From positions 2,454,001 through 2,518,000 of the forward strand of contig LR743504.1 of NCBI GenBank assembly GCA_902712845.1: a stretch of 64,000 bases of DNA, given 5' to 3'. Every line of letters starts with the position of its first letter. Position 1 is the stretch's first letter. Shown one piece after another: positions 1 to 8,065 of the stretch. The notes below the pieces were generated by a model that was given only the letters and a program-made list of their open reading frames with translations, did no database searches and had not been told where the DNA came from. Made by a program: the position numbers and the translations under genes. This DNA comes from Methylobacterium bullatum. GTDB lineage: Bacteria > Pseudomonadota > Alphaproteobacteria > Rhizobiales > Beijerinckiaceae.

Positions 1-94
1 GGTGGATGTCGGCGTCATGGGATTCGGCTTATTCGCTCTGGGCTTCACTGCATGGTTCGTCGAATGGCGCTCGCGCAAACCTCGGCACTCCTGA
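1..94 (+). CDS. C-terminal end of a membrane protein (partial)
   Basis: An open frame enters from the left edge and stops at 92-94. The roughly 30 visible residues form one hydrophobic segment (GFGLFALGFTAWFVEW) followed by a short basic tail (RSRKPRHS). That is what the end of a polytopic membrane protein looks like. The next gene starts inside it at 52, so the two are probably translationally coupled. Because that neighbour is an SGNH hydrolase, an MBOAT or acyltransferase-3 type O-acyltransferase is a reasonable guess, but too little is visible to assign a family. Confidence 0.5.
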   Translation, partial: VDVGVMGFGLFALGFTAWFVEWRSRKPRHS

Positions 95-1011
95 TCTCCC
101 TCGGCCTCGCCTCGCTGGGAATGATCGTCGGATCATCGCAGGCCGGGGCGGAGGGCAGTGCGACGATCGTCTCACCGCCGACCGCGGCGGCGCCCGCTCC
201 GGGCGGCGAGGCGTCGGAGGCCGTCGATGTGAGCCTCTCGCCCGAATGCCGGGTTCCCGGCTCCAAGCTCTACACCCTCGCCCGGTTGAGCTCGGTCAAA
301 GCGGCCCTCAAGGAGAAGCGTCCGGTGCGCGTCCTGGCCATCGGTTCGTCTTCGGCCGGTGCCGGGGCCTCGGCGACCTATCCGGTCAAGCTGGAGACGG
401 CCCTGGAACGCTCACTTCCCAACGTGGATGTGGAGGTCGAGAGCCGGGGCATGCAGGGTGAGATCGCCTCCGGCGCGGCGGAGCGCCTGCGCAGCATGGT
501 GGCAGAGGTGGAGCCCGATCTCGTGGTCTGGCAAGTCGGCACCCACGATGCACTCGCTCGCGTCGATCTCGATGCCTTTGCGAGCGCCCTCGACGAAACG
601 GTTCAGTGGATCAAGTCGCACGATATCGACGTGGTGCTGGTCAATCCCGTCTATACGGCGTCGCTGGCCCAGGACGAGTATTACAGCAGCATCGTCCGCA
701 AGGTGCAGGAAGTAGCCCTGCGCGAAGGCGTTCCGCTGGTGCAGCGATACGAGGCGATGCGCTACCTGTCCGGCAGTAGCGACAAGGGCGAAGCGCACAT
801 GCTGGGGCGCCAGTTCCGCCTCAACGACCTCGGCCTGCGCTGCATGGCCGAACATGTGACGCGGGCCATCACTCTCTCCCTGCTCCAGCCCGACCCAGCG
901 GCGACGGGGACGGCCGGCGGGCCGGCCCTGATCGTCGCGCCGCCGAAGGATGCGTCGGTCAAGCCGTCGTTCCCACGGAGCGGCGGTGCATCGGTGGAGG
1001 ACAAACCCTGA
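52..1011 (+). CDS. SGNH/GDSL-like hydrolase, exported, polysaccharide locus
   Basis: About 319 residues. The N terminus is a signal peptide (basic start, hydrophobic core around ALLISLGLASLGMIVG, then SQAGAEG). The body has an SGNH-like layout: a block I strand VLAIGSSS near residue 98 where GDS would stand, a block III-like WQVGTHDAL near residue 163, and a C-terminal D..H region (NDLGLRCMAEH). The block III Asn of GTND is replaced by His, so catalysis is not assured. Such proteins next to membrane acyltransferases and flippases usually add or remove O-acetyl groups on exported polysaccharide (family knowledge). The start at 52 overlaps the upstream gene; an in-frame ATG at 64 is the alternative. 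Substrate unknown. Confidence 0.7.
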   Translation: MVRRMALAQTSALLISLGLASLGMIVGSSQAGAEGSATIVSPPTAAAPAPGGEASEAVDVSLSPECRVPGSKLYTLARLSSVKAALKEKRPVRVLAIGSSSAGAGASATYPVKLETALERSLPNVDVEVESRGMQGEIASGAAERLRSMVAEVEPDLVVWQVGTHDALARVDLDAFASALDETVQWIKSHDIDVVLVNPVYTASLAQDEYYSSIVRKVQEVALREGVPLVQRYEAMRYLSGSSDKGEAHMLGRQFRLNDLGLRCMAEHVTRAITLSLLQPDPAATGTAGGPALIVAPPKDASVKPSFPRSGGASVEDKP

Positions 1012-1186
1012 CGCGCACGGTGACTTGCGCACTCTGTTTCCTTTAGCCCAGCCGCAACGGGTGTCGTTTTGAACACCGACGCCGGAACGATGCGAAAAAG
1101 CCCCGATAGTGCGAGACCTCGTCCGAAAACAGGCGTCCTGTTCCGGAAAGAGGCCGGGGCCTGAGTTGAGATCTCGAAGGGGCGAC

Positions 1187-2551
1187 GTGAGCTTAGCAAC
1201 TGATGGGACGGAGGGGCGCACCTTCGGAGCGGTGATCGTCCGCTTCAAGACGTTCCGCGCAGGTGCCGCGGGAGCGGCGCTCGACGTCTTCACCATCCGT
1301 ATCGTTGCCGCCGTCTTCGCCTACGGGGCGCAAGTGCTGATGGCTCGCCTGATGGGGCGGACGGAATACGGGATATTCGCTTCGATCTGGGTCTGGATCG
1401 CCATCCTCGGGCATTCCTCGACACTGGGTTTCGCCCAGGGCGCCTGCCGTTTCCTGCCCGCCGACCAAGCACGGGCCGACCTCGCCCATGTCCGGGGGTT
1501 CCTCATCGGGGGCGCATGGGTGAGTGGTGCGTGCGCTTGCGCCGTCGCATGCTTCGGCCTCGCGCTGGTCTGGATGCAGGGTACCCTCCTCGGGGGACCG
1601 TATGCCGGACCACTGCTCGTCGCCGCGCTGGTCCTGCCCCTCTTCACCCTGCAGGACTATCTTGAGGGCGTCGCCCGCAGCCAGAACTGGGCGGTGCTCG
1701 CCATCGCGCCACCCTATCTCCTCCGCCAGGGCCTGATCATGGCCGCCATGGCGGGCGTCGTCGCCGCGGGAGCGCCGGCACGGGCTTGGGTTGCCGTCGC
1801 CTGCACCTTGGTCGCCACCGGGATCGCCCTGGCGATCCAAGCCTGGCTCCTGATCCTGCGCCTTCGCGCCGTTCTACCCCCGGAGATGCCGCAATATCGT
1901 TGGCGGATCTGGCTCCGGGCATGCCTGCCGATCGCAGCGGCTGATCTTGCCCATTCCGCCTTCAACATGATCGACGTGGTCATCCTGAGTATGATGATGC
2001 CGCCGACGGCGGTGGCCCTCTATTTCGTCGCGACCCGAATCCAGCAATTCGTCCCCTTCGTGCATTATGCGGCATCCGCGGCAACCGCTCAGCGTTTCGC
2101 CGCCATCCATGCATCCCAGGATGCTCCGGGCCTGAAACGCTTCGTCCGCATCCAGGCCCGGCTCACCTGCGCCGCCACGGTGGCGGTCGGTCTCGTCATC
2201 GTTTTGGCGGGACCATTCCTGCTCGCGATGTTCGGGCCGGAATTTGGCGCGAGCTTCCCACTCCTCGCCGTGCTGGTTGCGGGCAATGTCGGCGCAAGCC
2301 TGTTCGGGCCGGGGGAGGATCTGCTGACCATGATCGACGGCGAACGTCTGTGCGCCGCCATCACGCTGGCAATTCTGGCCGTGGCAGCCCTTCTGTGTGT
2401 GGTGCTCGTCCCGTCGATGGGCGCCATGGGGGCCGCCATCGCCATGGCGCTGGCCACCATTCTTCGCGGCGCCGGCATGGCGTTGGCGGCTTTCCTCGTA
2501 CACGGCATCGTGACGCCGGTTCTGTGGTTCCCAGGCCGCGCGGGTTCATGA
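1187..2551 (+). CDS. Wzx-like polysaccharide flippase (MOP superfamily membrane protein)
   Basis: A polytopic inner-membrane protein with about twelve hydrophobic segments across its length, of the oligosaccharidyl-lipid flippase/polysaccharide biosynthesis type. The family moves lipid-linked repeat units across the cytoplasmic membrane. I chose GTG at 1187 (454 residues) because GAAGGGG lies about seven bases before it; an in-frame GTG at 1109 would add a basic, non-conserved-looking stretch. The first transmembrane segment begins near DVFTIRIVAAVFAYGAQVL, as is usual for the family. The stop overlaps the next start (ATGA), so flippase and GNAT gene are coupled. The family is clear; the transported glycan is not. 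Confidence 0.8.
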   Translation: MSLATDGTEGRTFGAVIVRFKTFRAGAAGAALDVFTIRIVAAVFAYGAQVLMARLMGRTEYGIFASIWVWIAILGHSSTLGFAQGACRFLPADQARADLAHVRGFLIGGAWVSGACACAVACFGLALVWMQGTLLGGPYAGPLLVAALVLPLFTLQDYLEGVARSQNWAVLAIAPPYLLRQGLIMAAMAGVVAAGAPARAWVAVACTLVATGIALAIQAWLLILRLRAVLPPEMPQYRWRIWLRACLPIAAADLAHSAFNMIDVVILSMMMPPTAVALYFVATRIQQFVPFVHYAASAATAQRFAAIHASQDAPGLKRFVRIQARLTCAATVAVGLVIVLAGPFLLAMFGPEFGASFPLLAVLVAGNVGASLFGPGEDLLTMIDGERLCAAITLAILAVAALLCVVLVPSMGAMGAAIAMALATILRGAGMALAAFLVHGIVTPVLWFPGRAGS

Positions 2552-3699
2552 AGACCGAGCATCGAGGGACGACCGGCCGACGCTCCGTCTCGATCGTCAC
2601 CTATTCGGAACTGGCCGCCGATCCCGGTGCCTGGGACGCGCTGATGGGCCGGGCGCTCACCACCCATCCGCATTACAGCCGCCACGTCATCGCCGCCCAC
2701 CACGCTGCGGGACTCGCCCATGCGGACCTCACTTTCGTTGCCGTGCGGGGGCCGAGCGGTCTCGATGCGCTACTGCCGTTCGCAAGCAAGCGCGATGTCT
2801 GCGGGCTCGGAGCGAAGGTGGCGCGCCCCTTCCTCTCACCCTTCATCACGCAGACGAGCCCGCTCGTCGCCGACGACCCGAACCTACCGGACATTCTCGA
2901 CCTGCTGGTGGCGGGTCTGCAATCCGCCTCCGGCCGCCGTCTCTGGCGCTGGCCGCTGCTTCCCACCTCGACGAGGCTCGGTGGCGAACTGCTCGCGGCG
3001 ATGGATCGGGCAGGCTGGCAGTACGGCATCGCACACGGTTTCGAGCGACCGATCGTAGAGCGTCGCACCTCATATGACGCCTTTCTCGCAGGTCATCCGA
3101 ACCGGTCGCGCATGAAGGATCTGAACCGTCGCGATCGGCGTCTATCGAAGCGGGGTACGCTCATCCTCGATGTCGCCACCGATGGCGCACACCTGCACAA
3201 TGCCGTCACCGGCTTCCTCAGTCTGGAACGGGCCGGATGGAAGGGCAGAGCCGGAACCGCGCTTACTTGTCAGCCACAGCACGAGGCTTTCGCGCGAGCC
3301 CTCTTCGCCGACGGGAGCGGCCCGATCGGGCTACGCGCCGATATCCTTCGGCTCGACGGTCGCCCCCTCTCGATCAGCCTCGCCCTCCTGACAGGTGGCA
3401 CGGTCACGCTTCTGAAGACGACTTATGACGAGACCGAGCGCTCCAGCGCTCCCGGGCTCCTGCTCGAGGCACGGATCATCGAAACGCTGCACGAGACGGG
3501 GTTCGCCCGGCGGCTCGATTCGGCGACGCTGGCCGGTTCCGTCCTGGAGGATGTCTTTCCGGACCGGGAGACGATCTGCGAGATCGTCGCCGCTCCGCGC
3601 AGGGCGTTCCGCCTGCTCCCCGTCGATCGACGAATTCGCCTCGCCATGATCGAACGCGATGGCAAGGCGCTGATCAAGCGGGTCTTGGGCAGGCGCTGA
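2548..3699 (+). CDS. CelD/BcsL-type GNAT acetyltransferase of polysaccharide locus
   Basis: About 383 residues from the ATG overlapping the flippase stop. The order of segments fits proteins annotated as cellulose biosynthesis protein CelD or GNAT acyltransferases: an N-terminal half starting [18 protein letters not shown], a basic middle ([16 protein letters not shown]), then [11 protein letters not shown], the conserved landmark of this family, and a C-terminal GNAT core ([22 protein letters not shown]). Members act in the cytoplasm on polysaccharide precursors or lipids, but few have a measured reaction. Together with the two upstream genes it forms an exopolysaccharide operon whose beginning lies outside the window. 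Confidence 0.75.
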   Translation: MKTEHRGTTGRRSVSIVTYSELAADPGAWDALMGRALTTHPHYSRHVIAAHHAAGLAHADLTFVAVRGPSGLDALLPFASKRDVCGLGAKVARPFLSPFITQTSPLVADDPNLPDILDLLVAGLQSASGRRLWRWPLLPTSTRLGGELLAAMDRAGWQYGIAHGFERPIVERRTSYDAFLAGHPNRSRMKDLNRRDRRLSKRGTLILDVATDGAHLHNAVTGFLSLERAGWKGRAGTALTCQPQHEAFARALFADGSGPIGLRADILRLDGRPLSISLALLTGGTVTLLKTTYDETERSSAPGLLLEARIIETLHETGFARRLDSATLAGSVLEDVFPDRETICEIVAAPRRAFRLLPVDRRIRLAMIERDGKALIKRVLGRR

Positions 3700-3757
3700 C
3701 GCGCGGGCGCAGCCGTGCTACTCGGCCCCATCGGCACGCCAGACAGGAACCATCCGC

Positions 3758-4177
3758 ATGCGTCGTCCGCTTCTTGCCCTCACCGGAGCCTTGTTGATCG
3801 CCATGACCGCTTCCGCATCCGCCGAGACCGTGACCACGCCTTCGGGCCTGCAATATCGTGACGAAGTCGTCGGCACCGGCCCGGCGCCACAGACCGGCAA
3901 GAAGGTCAGCGTCCATTACACCGGCTGGCTCGACGATGGTGGCAAGCCCGGCAAGAAGTTTGACTCCTCCCGCGACCGGGGCCAGCCCTTCAGCTTCACT
4001 CTCGGCATCGGACAGGTCATCGGCGGCTGGGACCAGGGGGTCGCCACGATGAAGGTCGGCGGCAAGCGCACGCTCATCATCCCATCCGACCTCGGCTATG
4101 GCGCACGTGGCGCCGGTGGCCTGATCCCGCCGAACGCCACCCTCATCTTCGACGTCGAACTGCTCGGCGTGAACTGA
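3758..4177 (+). CDS. FKBP-type peptidyl-prolyl cis-trans isomerase, periplasmic
   Basis: 139 residues: a signal peptide ([21 protein letters not shown]) followed by one complete FKBP domain. Landmarks are the start [16 protein letters not shown], the strand [26 protein letters not shown], the loop [18 protein letters not shown] and the end [10 protein letters not shown]. Conserved active-site aromatics (Tyr of HYTG, Trp of GGWD, Phe of FSF) are all present. It should speed proline isomerisation during folding of exported proteins. It stands alone between the polysaccharide operon and a convergent gene. Confidence 0.93.
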   Translation: MRRPLLALTGALLIAMTASASAETVTTPSGLQYRDEVVGTGPAPQTGKKVSVHYTGWLDDGGKPGKKFDSSRDRGQPFSFTLGIGQVIGGWDQGVATMKVGGKRTLIIPSDLGYGARGAGGLIPPNATLIFDVELLGVN

Positions 4178-4325
4178 AGGCCGGCTGGAGAATGGCGCGA
4201 CCCCGGTCCTCACCTTGAGGTACCGGGAGCCCTGAAAGACGCTTCGGGTGCGGCTGTAGGCGGTGAAGTACTCCGCCTGCAGCCCTCTTGGAACAGATGG
4301 CTCAGTTCAAGAGACCGAGAAGCGC

Positions 4326-4640
4326 TCAAACCGCGTCGGGTTTGGCGACGTCGTGGCCGTGGCGAAACACCCGTTCGACGGTTAGCCCGACGAGTTCGGC
4401 GATGCTGGCGGCGGTCCAGGTCGCCTGGGGCAGGATCCGTTTCAAATCGCCGATGAGCAGGTCGAGGAGACGCTCATTGGTAGGAAGACCGTTATCGAGG
4501 CGGATGACGAGGGGACGGGCATTCATAAACCCCTCGTCGAGAGGGTACCGAGCACCGTGCAGGTGCGAGAGGTCGAAGATCTCGATTTCAGGCCGAACGC
4601 CGATCGCCGCCGACGTCACTCCTTCTGTTCGGCTCGGCAC
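4326..4640 (-). CDS. Hypothetical protein, 104 residues
   Basis: A minus-strand frame with a believable soluble protein composition (EIEIFDLSHLHGARYPLDEG, RPLVIRLDNGLPTNERLLDLL, ASIAELVGLTVERVFRHG). I do not recognise a family. It ends 28 bases before the YeiH stop region in the opposite sense of reading order, lying just downstream of YeiH on the same strand, so it is not its leader. It could be a real small gene or a remnant. Confidence is limited because no motif supports it. Confidence 0.4.
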   Translation of the reverse strand: MPSRTEGVTSAAIGVRPEIEIFDLSHLHGARYPLDEGFMNARPLVIRLDNGLPTNERLLDLLIGDLKRILPQATWTAASIAELVGLTVERVFRHGHDVAKPDAV

Positions 4641-4667
4641 GCTTTCAGCGCACCGCGGATAAGGCAG

Positions 4668-5747
4668 TCAAGAGATGCCGAGGGCGCGGATGAGAAGGAG
4701 GCTGATGGCGAGGAGGAGGGCCAGAGAGCCGGTGACGGCAAGCGTCACCCGCCCACCCATGCGCGCCAGGACCCGGACATCGACGCCCAGGCCCAGGGCG
4801 GCCATGGACATGATCGTCAAGAATCCGGCCAGCTGCCTCACCGGCCCGGAAGCCTCCTCAGGGATCAGGCCGAGGGAACGCAGGCTGGCCAGCCCGAGAA
4901 AACCCAGAATGAACCAGGGTACGAGCTTGGTGAAGCCGAGTCGCCCCGTCGATGATGTCCGAACTCCGTCTTCCGAGGGAAGCCGATGGGCGATGAGCGA
5001 GAATGCGATGACGACGGGACCGAGCATCAACACACGCACCAGCTTGACCAGCGTGCCGACCTGGGTGCTGAGCAGCCCCACCGGCACCGTGGCGGCGAGA
5101 ACCTGCGGTACAGCATAGACGGTGAGGCCTGCCAGCACCCCGTACTGGTGATCCGATAGGCCAACAAGGGGGATGAAGAGAGGCAGCCCGAGCACCATCA
5201 GCACGCCGAGCACGGCGGTGAAGGCGATGGAGCCGGCGACGTCCTTGCTATCGGCTCCGATCACCGGCGCAACGGCGGCGATGGCCGAATTTCCACAGAT
5301 GGCGTTGCCGCAGGCGACCAGAATCGCCATCCGGGCCGGCAAGCCGAGGCCCCGGCAGATCGCATAACTCGAAACGATCGCCAGCAACACCGTGCCGACG
5401 ATGCCGGTGAGAAGGGCTGGTCCGGAGGCGACGATGGCGCCGAGGCTGACCGACGCTCCCATCAATGTCACGGCCAATTCGAGCAGTTGCTTCGCGCCGA
5501 AGGCAATCCCTGCACGGAAGCGCTCGCCCGGCATCCAGGCGGTGCGGATCGCAATGCCGAACAGGATCGCAATCACGAGCCCTTCGATATAGGGATGCCC
5601 GGTGGCCCGCTCCTCCAAGGCTTGGATGGCTATGGCGATCCCAGTGACACCCAGGCAGAGGACGATGCCCGGCAGAAGCGACGATCGCTTGTGCGATGTC
5701 GCCGCTCCCCTCTGGATTGCCGGATTCGAGGAAACCTTCACGCCCAT
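4668..5747 (-). CDS. YeiH/UPF0324 family membrane transporter
   Basis: 359 residues with about ten transmembrane helices. Family landmarks are PYIEGLVIAILFGIAIRT near the start, LLELAVTLMGASVSL, and the highly conserved CGNAICGNSAIAAVAPVI, which is the signature of UPF0324/PSE family proteins. Members are proposed to export sulfate or sulfonate-derived sulfite, but most are uncharacterised. The start at 5747 (MGVKVSSNP) follows GAGCGGGTGGA; an upstream in-frame ATG at 5828 would add a poorly hydrophobic extension. No transporter-linked regulator of the LysR type, often adjacent in other genomes, is visible here. Confidence 0.85.
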   Translation of the reverse strand: MGVKVSSNPAIQRGAATSHKRSSLLPGIVLCLGVTGIAIAIQALEERATGHPYIEGLVIAILFGIAIRTAWMPGERFRAGIAFGAKQLLELAVTLMGASVSLGAIVASGPALLTGIVGTVLLAIVSSYAICRGLGLPARMAILVACGNAICGNSAIAAVAPVIGADSKDVAGSIAFTAVLGVLMVLGLPLFIPLVGLSDHQYGVLAGLTVYAVPQVLAATVPVGLLSTQVGTLVKLVRVLMLGPVVIAFSLIAHRLPSEDGVRTSSTGRLGFTKLVPWFILGFLGLASLRSLGLIPEEASGPVRQLAGFLTIMSMAALGLGVDVRVLARMGGRVTLAVTGSLALLLAISLLLIRALGIS

Positions 5748-5892
5748 TCCACCCGCTCGGATTTGCCTACAGGCTCTCCGAAAAGAAACTTCCACATGGA
5801 TCGATGAAAGGAGAAAGGCACACTCCATACCGAGGGAATTTCAAAAGTCTTATCCATTGATCGCTAGCACGCAAAGCCCGATCTTATCGCTC

Positions 5893-6135
5893 ATGACCAC
5901 GTGTTCCGATGCCAACGCCACCAGCTTCGACCCCTATGGTGAGCCGTTGGGAGAAGACCGCATCACACACATGGTGCAGGCCGATCGTCGGGCGCGCAAT
6001 GCCGCTATCGCGATCTTCTGGACGCTCGCGCTGACTTTGACTGCGGGGCGGGTTTATTTGAACGATCAGCCACTTGGCCATACCTTGACCCTTGTCCAAG
6101 CAAAGATCGCGGCGTTCGTTTCGGCGATGCGCTGA
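5893..6135 (+). CDS. Small membrane protein, unknown
   Basis: About 80 residues from ATG 5893. The layout is a short acidic/polar N terminus (TSFDPYGEPLGEDRITHMV), an Arg-rich patch, one transmembrane helix (AAIAIFWTLALTLTAG) and a C-terminal amphipathic stretch. No family recognised. It is divergent from YeiH, and codon third positions are less GC-rich than in neighbouring genes. Could be a genuine small membrane protein. Confidence 0.45.
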   Translation: MTTCSDANATSFDPYGEPLGEDRITHMVQADRRARNAAIAIFWTLALTLTAGRVYLNDQPLGHTLTLVQAKIAAFVSAMR

Positions 6136-6800
6136 TGTGACGTCGAAGGCTGTCGATCAATAGGCGTCTGCGAGATAACGCGGCGATCGCTTTGCTTCCG
6201 TTTTCTCGATCGGCTCATGAAAAACCGTCGCCATTGTATAATTCAGCTGGAGTGGACGGGGGTCCGCCAGACCGACCAGAGCGCAACTTTACGGACGCAG
6301 ACAGTCTGATCGTGCCCAGGTGCGATGCCTTCGTGTAGGGCTAGCGCGGGCAGATCGCCATCGATGCCGCGAGTTAGATCACCGTTGCGCATCCCTTTGT
6401 TACGAATTGCGCCCACTCCCGCGCCCTGGTGCCGCTCATCGACGACGTCCGCAGTCATCTCGGGCATAAGCAGTGTGACGTCTCCTGCGATGCATGCTTT
6501 GCCAACGAGGCGAACCTCGCTGCTGCGAGGGAGCGGCGGATTACCGCCGACCTGGCTCCGGGTCGGGCGCGTCACAGCGAGGCGGATGCGGACCGGCCCT
6601 CGCACGCTGATGAAGACGCCCCCTGATGTGTGCGATGCCCCCGCGGCTGAAGTAGGCTGGCAGCCGGAGCCGCTATCGCATCAGGAAGCAGGTCGTCGGG
6701 CCGGTGCCCGGGCAGGTCAAGCAGGCAAGAGGCTTCCAGCAGTCTTTGCTCCGACGCCTGATCAGGTTCGGCATTTATAATACTGTGTAAATAAAGGAAA
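6136..6800. other. Gene-poor stretch, nothing identified
   Basis: About 660 bases between the small membrane protein gene and the old nrdJ terminator. Open frames on both strands overlap each other (for example minus 6243-6605 and plus 6325-6780) and none resembles a known family. Composition is mixed. It may hold a decayed gene but I cannot support one. Confidence 0.5.
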
Positions 6801-6824
6801 AACGCGCGGATTTCTCCGCGCACC
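6801..6824 (-). terminator. Rho-independent terminator of the nrdJ transcript
   Basis: On the minus strand GCGCGGA (6821-6815) pairs with TCCGCGC (6810-6804) across a GAAA loop, followed by GTTTTTCC. It lies about 100 bases beyond the remnant of the original nrdJ stop codon, as expected for the ancestral nrdJ terminator. After the insertion it would also end the nrdJ-peptidase transcript, since no terminator is seen at 7122-7154. Confidence 0.7.
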
Positions 6825-6923
6825 TTCCTGTCATACGCAGCTTTATGTTGTTTTATTAGACAGAAACATCGCTAAAAATGCAATGTTTTGGTGCTTGTCG
6901 TGACAACAGTTTTTGCTAACCCA

Positions 6924-7121
6924 TTACGAGCAGCCCGTCGTTCCGCCACACGTATCGCATTTCAAGCAAGTTCCGTTACGCACGAGGGTGAAGTTCGCGC
7001 ATTTGGGGCAGGATTCGCTGACATAGCCCTTCATCTTGGCCTCGGCTCGGCGGTCCGACACGGTGCGTGCGGCCTTGGCGAAGGGGAGGGCGGTGACGAG
7101 ACTTTCGGCTTGGCCGACCGT
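6924..7121 (-). pseudogene. Displaced original 3' end of nrdJ
   Basis: Reading the minus strand from 7121 to the TAA at 6924-6926 gives about 65 residues that match the C terminus of the intact NrdJ encoded at 7857-11585: [39 protein letters not shown]. The intact gene has [39 protein letters not shown]. The fragment is preceded in frame by a TAG (7122-7124) and has no start, so it is not a gene by itself. Its codons are GC-rich at third positions like the rest of nrdJ, while the C-terminal codons of the intact gene are AT-rich. This is the resident end, separated from its gene by the inserted segment. Confidence 0.88.
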
Positions 7122-8065
7122 CTAAAGCTCAGCCGTTGAAGAGCTAAGCTAAGTTTATTTTTGTTGATAAGAAACATTACCACAATTATCACACTTCAGA
7201 ACGGAAACAATCAACGAGACTTTTTCCTCTCCACACTTTGCACAAATCCGCCCTATTTCATACTTTGGAAGAAAGTAATGACGTTTTCTTTCTTGCGCAA
7301 TACAGAAGCGACGCTGTATCACATCTCCAGGTACGCCAGAATAATAATCGCAATAATCAATAAGCTCTTGAATTGCGTCAAAATTTCTAACCGCTTGATC
7401 TGGAAGCAGGAATATATCAGCGAAGACATTTGCTTGATTTTCAACAAAGCATTCAGATGGAATAAACCTGTGATTGAATTCAATATCATCCGAAAATCGG
7501 AATTTATCATCTCTATGGAGCCAGATGTGTCCTATTTCATGAGCTAAGATGCGTCGTCCCTCTGCCTCGCCTCTGGATGCCGCAGCCCATATCTTCTTAC
7601 TTACTCTTAATAGTATAGACGTTTTATCGCCATTTATGACAACTTCAGCTGGGCCGGCGACTTCGTCTTGTAGGATGTACTCAATGCCAAGCCTTCCTCG
7701 AAAGTGATCGATTAGCGGGCCGACAATAAATTCTGTAATACTAAAATCGATGGAACTGCCGAGAGATGCAAGCTCTCGGCAGTTTTGAACTGCAATATTG
7801 ATTTTAGAGTACGGCCGGGGTGTAGTAACGTATGTCCCAGCCATACTCATTTTCCCTTATGAACAGCCGGTAGTGCTTCCACATGTATCGCACTTCATGC
7901 ATGTTCCATTCCGAACGAGAGTAAAGTTTGCACACTCTGGGCAAGCTTCTCCCACATAGCCCTTCAGCTTAGCTTCAGTTCTACGGTAGGCAATTGATGG
8001 GCCTACTTCTGTATTTGGAAGAGAAAACCCGAGAGCTACTGAAGTATCCCTCTCTTCGGCCTTCA
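7122..8065 (-). mobile_element. AT-richer insertion at the nrdJ 3' end carrying a peptidase gene
   Basis: About 0.9 kb of clearly lower GC content replaces the 3' end of nrdJ. It supplies a new set of C-terminal nrdJ codons (about 7857-8065) in frame, followed six bases later by an ImmA/IrrE-like gene, and ends next to the displaced old nrdJ tail. No integrase, transposase or obvious terminal direct repeat is inside. The right boundary is estimated from the composition change inside codons for the stretch TALKAEERD and may be off by tens of bases. Homologous recombination with a diverged nrdJ allele at one side and illegitimate joining at the other is one way to form it. Confidence 0.7.
7155..7850 (-). 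CDS. ImmA/IrrE-type zinc metallopeptidase with C-terminal zinc ribbon
   Basis: 231 residues. Residues 100-112 hold the zinc peptidase helix RILAHEIGHIWLH (HEIGH at 104-108), and E137 in the second helix (ENQANVFAD) is the usual third ligand; this is the ImmA/IrrE (DUF955, M78) pattern. The N-terminal 60 residues contain a helical region (ITEFIVGPLIDHFRG) common before this fold. The last 30 residues add a zinc ribbon with C203xxC206 and C220xxC223 (CAKCG, LKCDNCG), an uncommon addition. Relatives cleave repressors or regulators in phage, mobile elements and stress responses; the target here is unknown and no helix-turn-helix partner is adjacent. It starts six bases after the nrdJ stop, so it is likely cotranscribed. 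Codon use is AT-rich, unlike the neighbourhood. Confidence 0.8.
   Translation of the reverse strand: MSMAGTYVTTPRPYSKINIAVQNCRELASLGSSIDFSITEFIVGPLIDHFRGRLGIEYILQDEVAGPAEVVINGDKTSILLRVSKKIWAAASRGEAEGRRILAHEIGHIWLHRDDKFRFSDDIEFNHRFIPSECFVENQANVFADIFLLPDQAVRNFDAIQELIDYCDYYSGVPGDVIQRRFCIAQERKRHYFLPKYEIGRICAKCGEEKVSLIVSVLKCDNCGNVSYQQK

Noticed and set aside
6243-6605. 120-residue minus-strand frame in the gene-poor stretch
   Set aside because: Overlaps equally long frames on the other strand, has no motif and no ribosome binding site that stands out.
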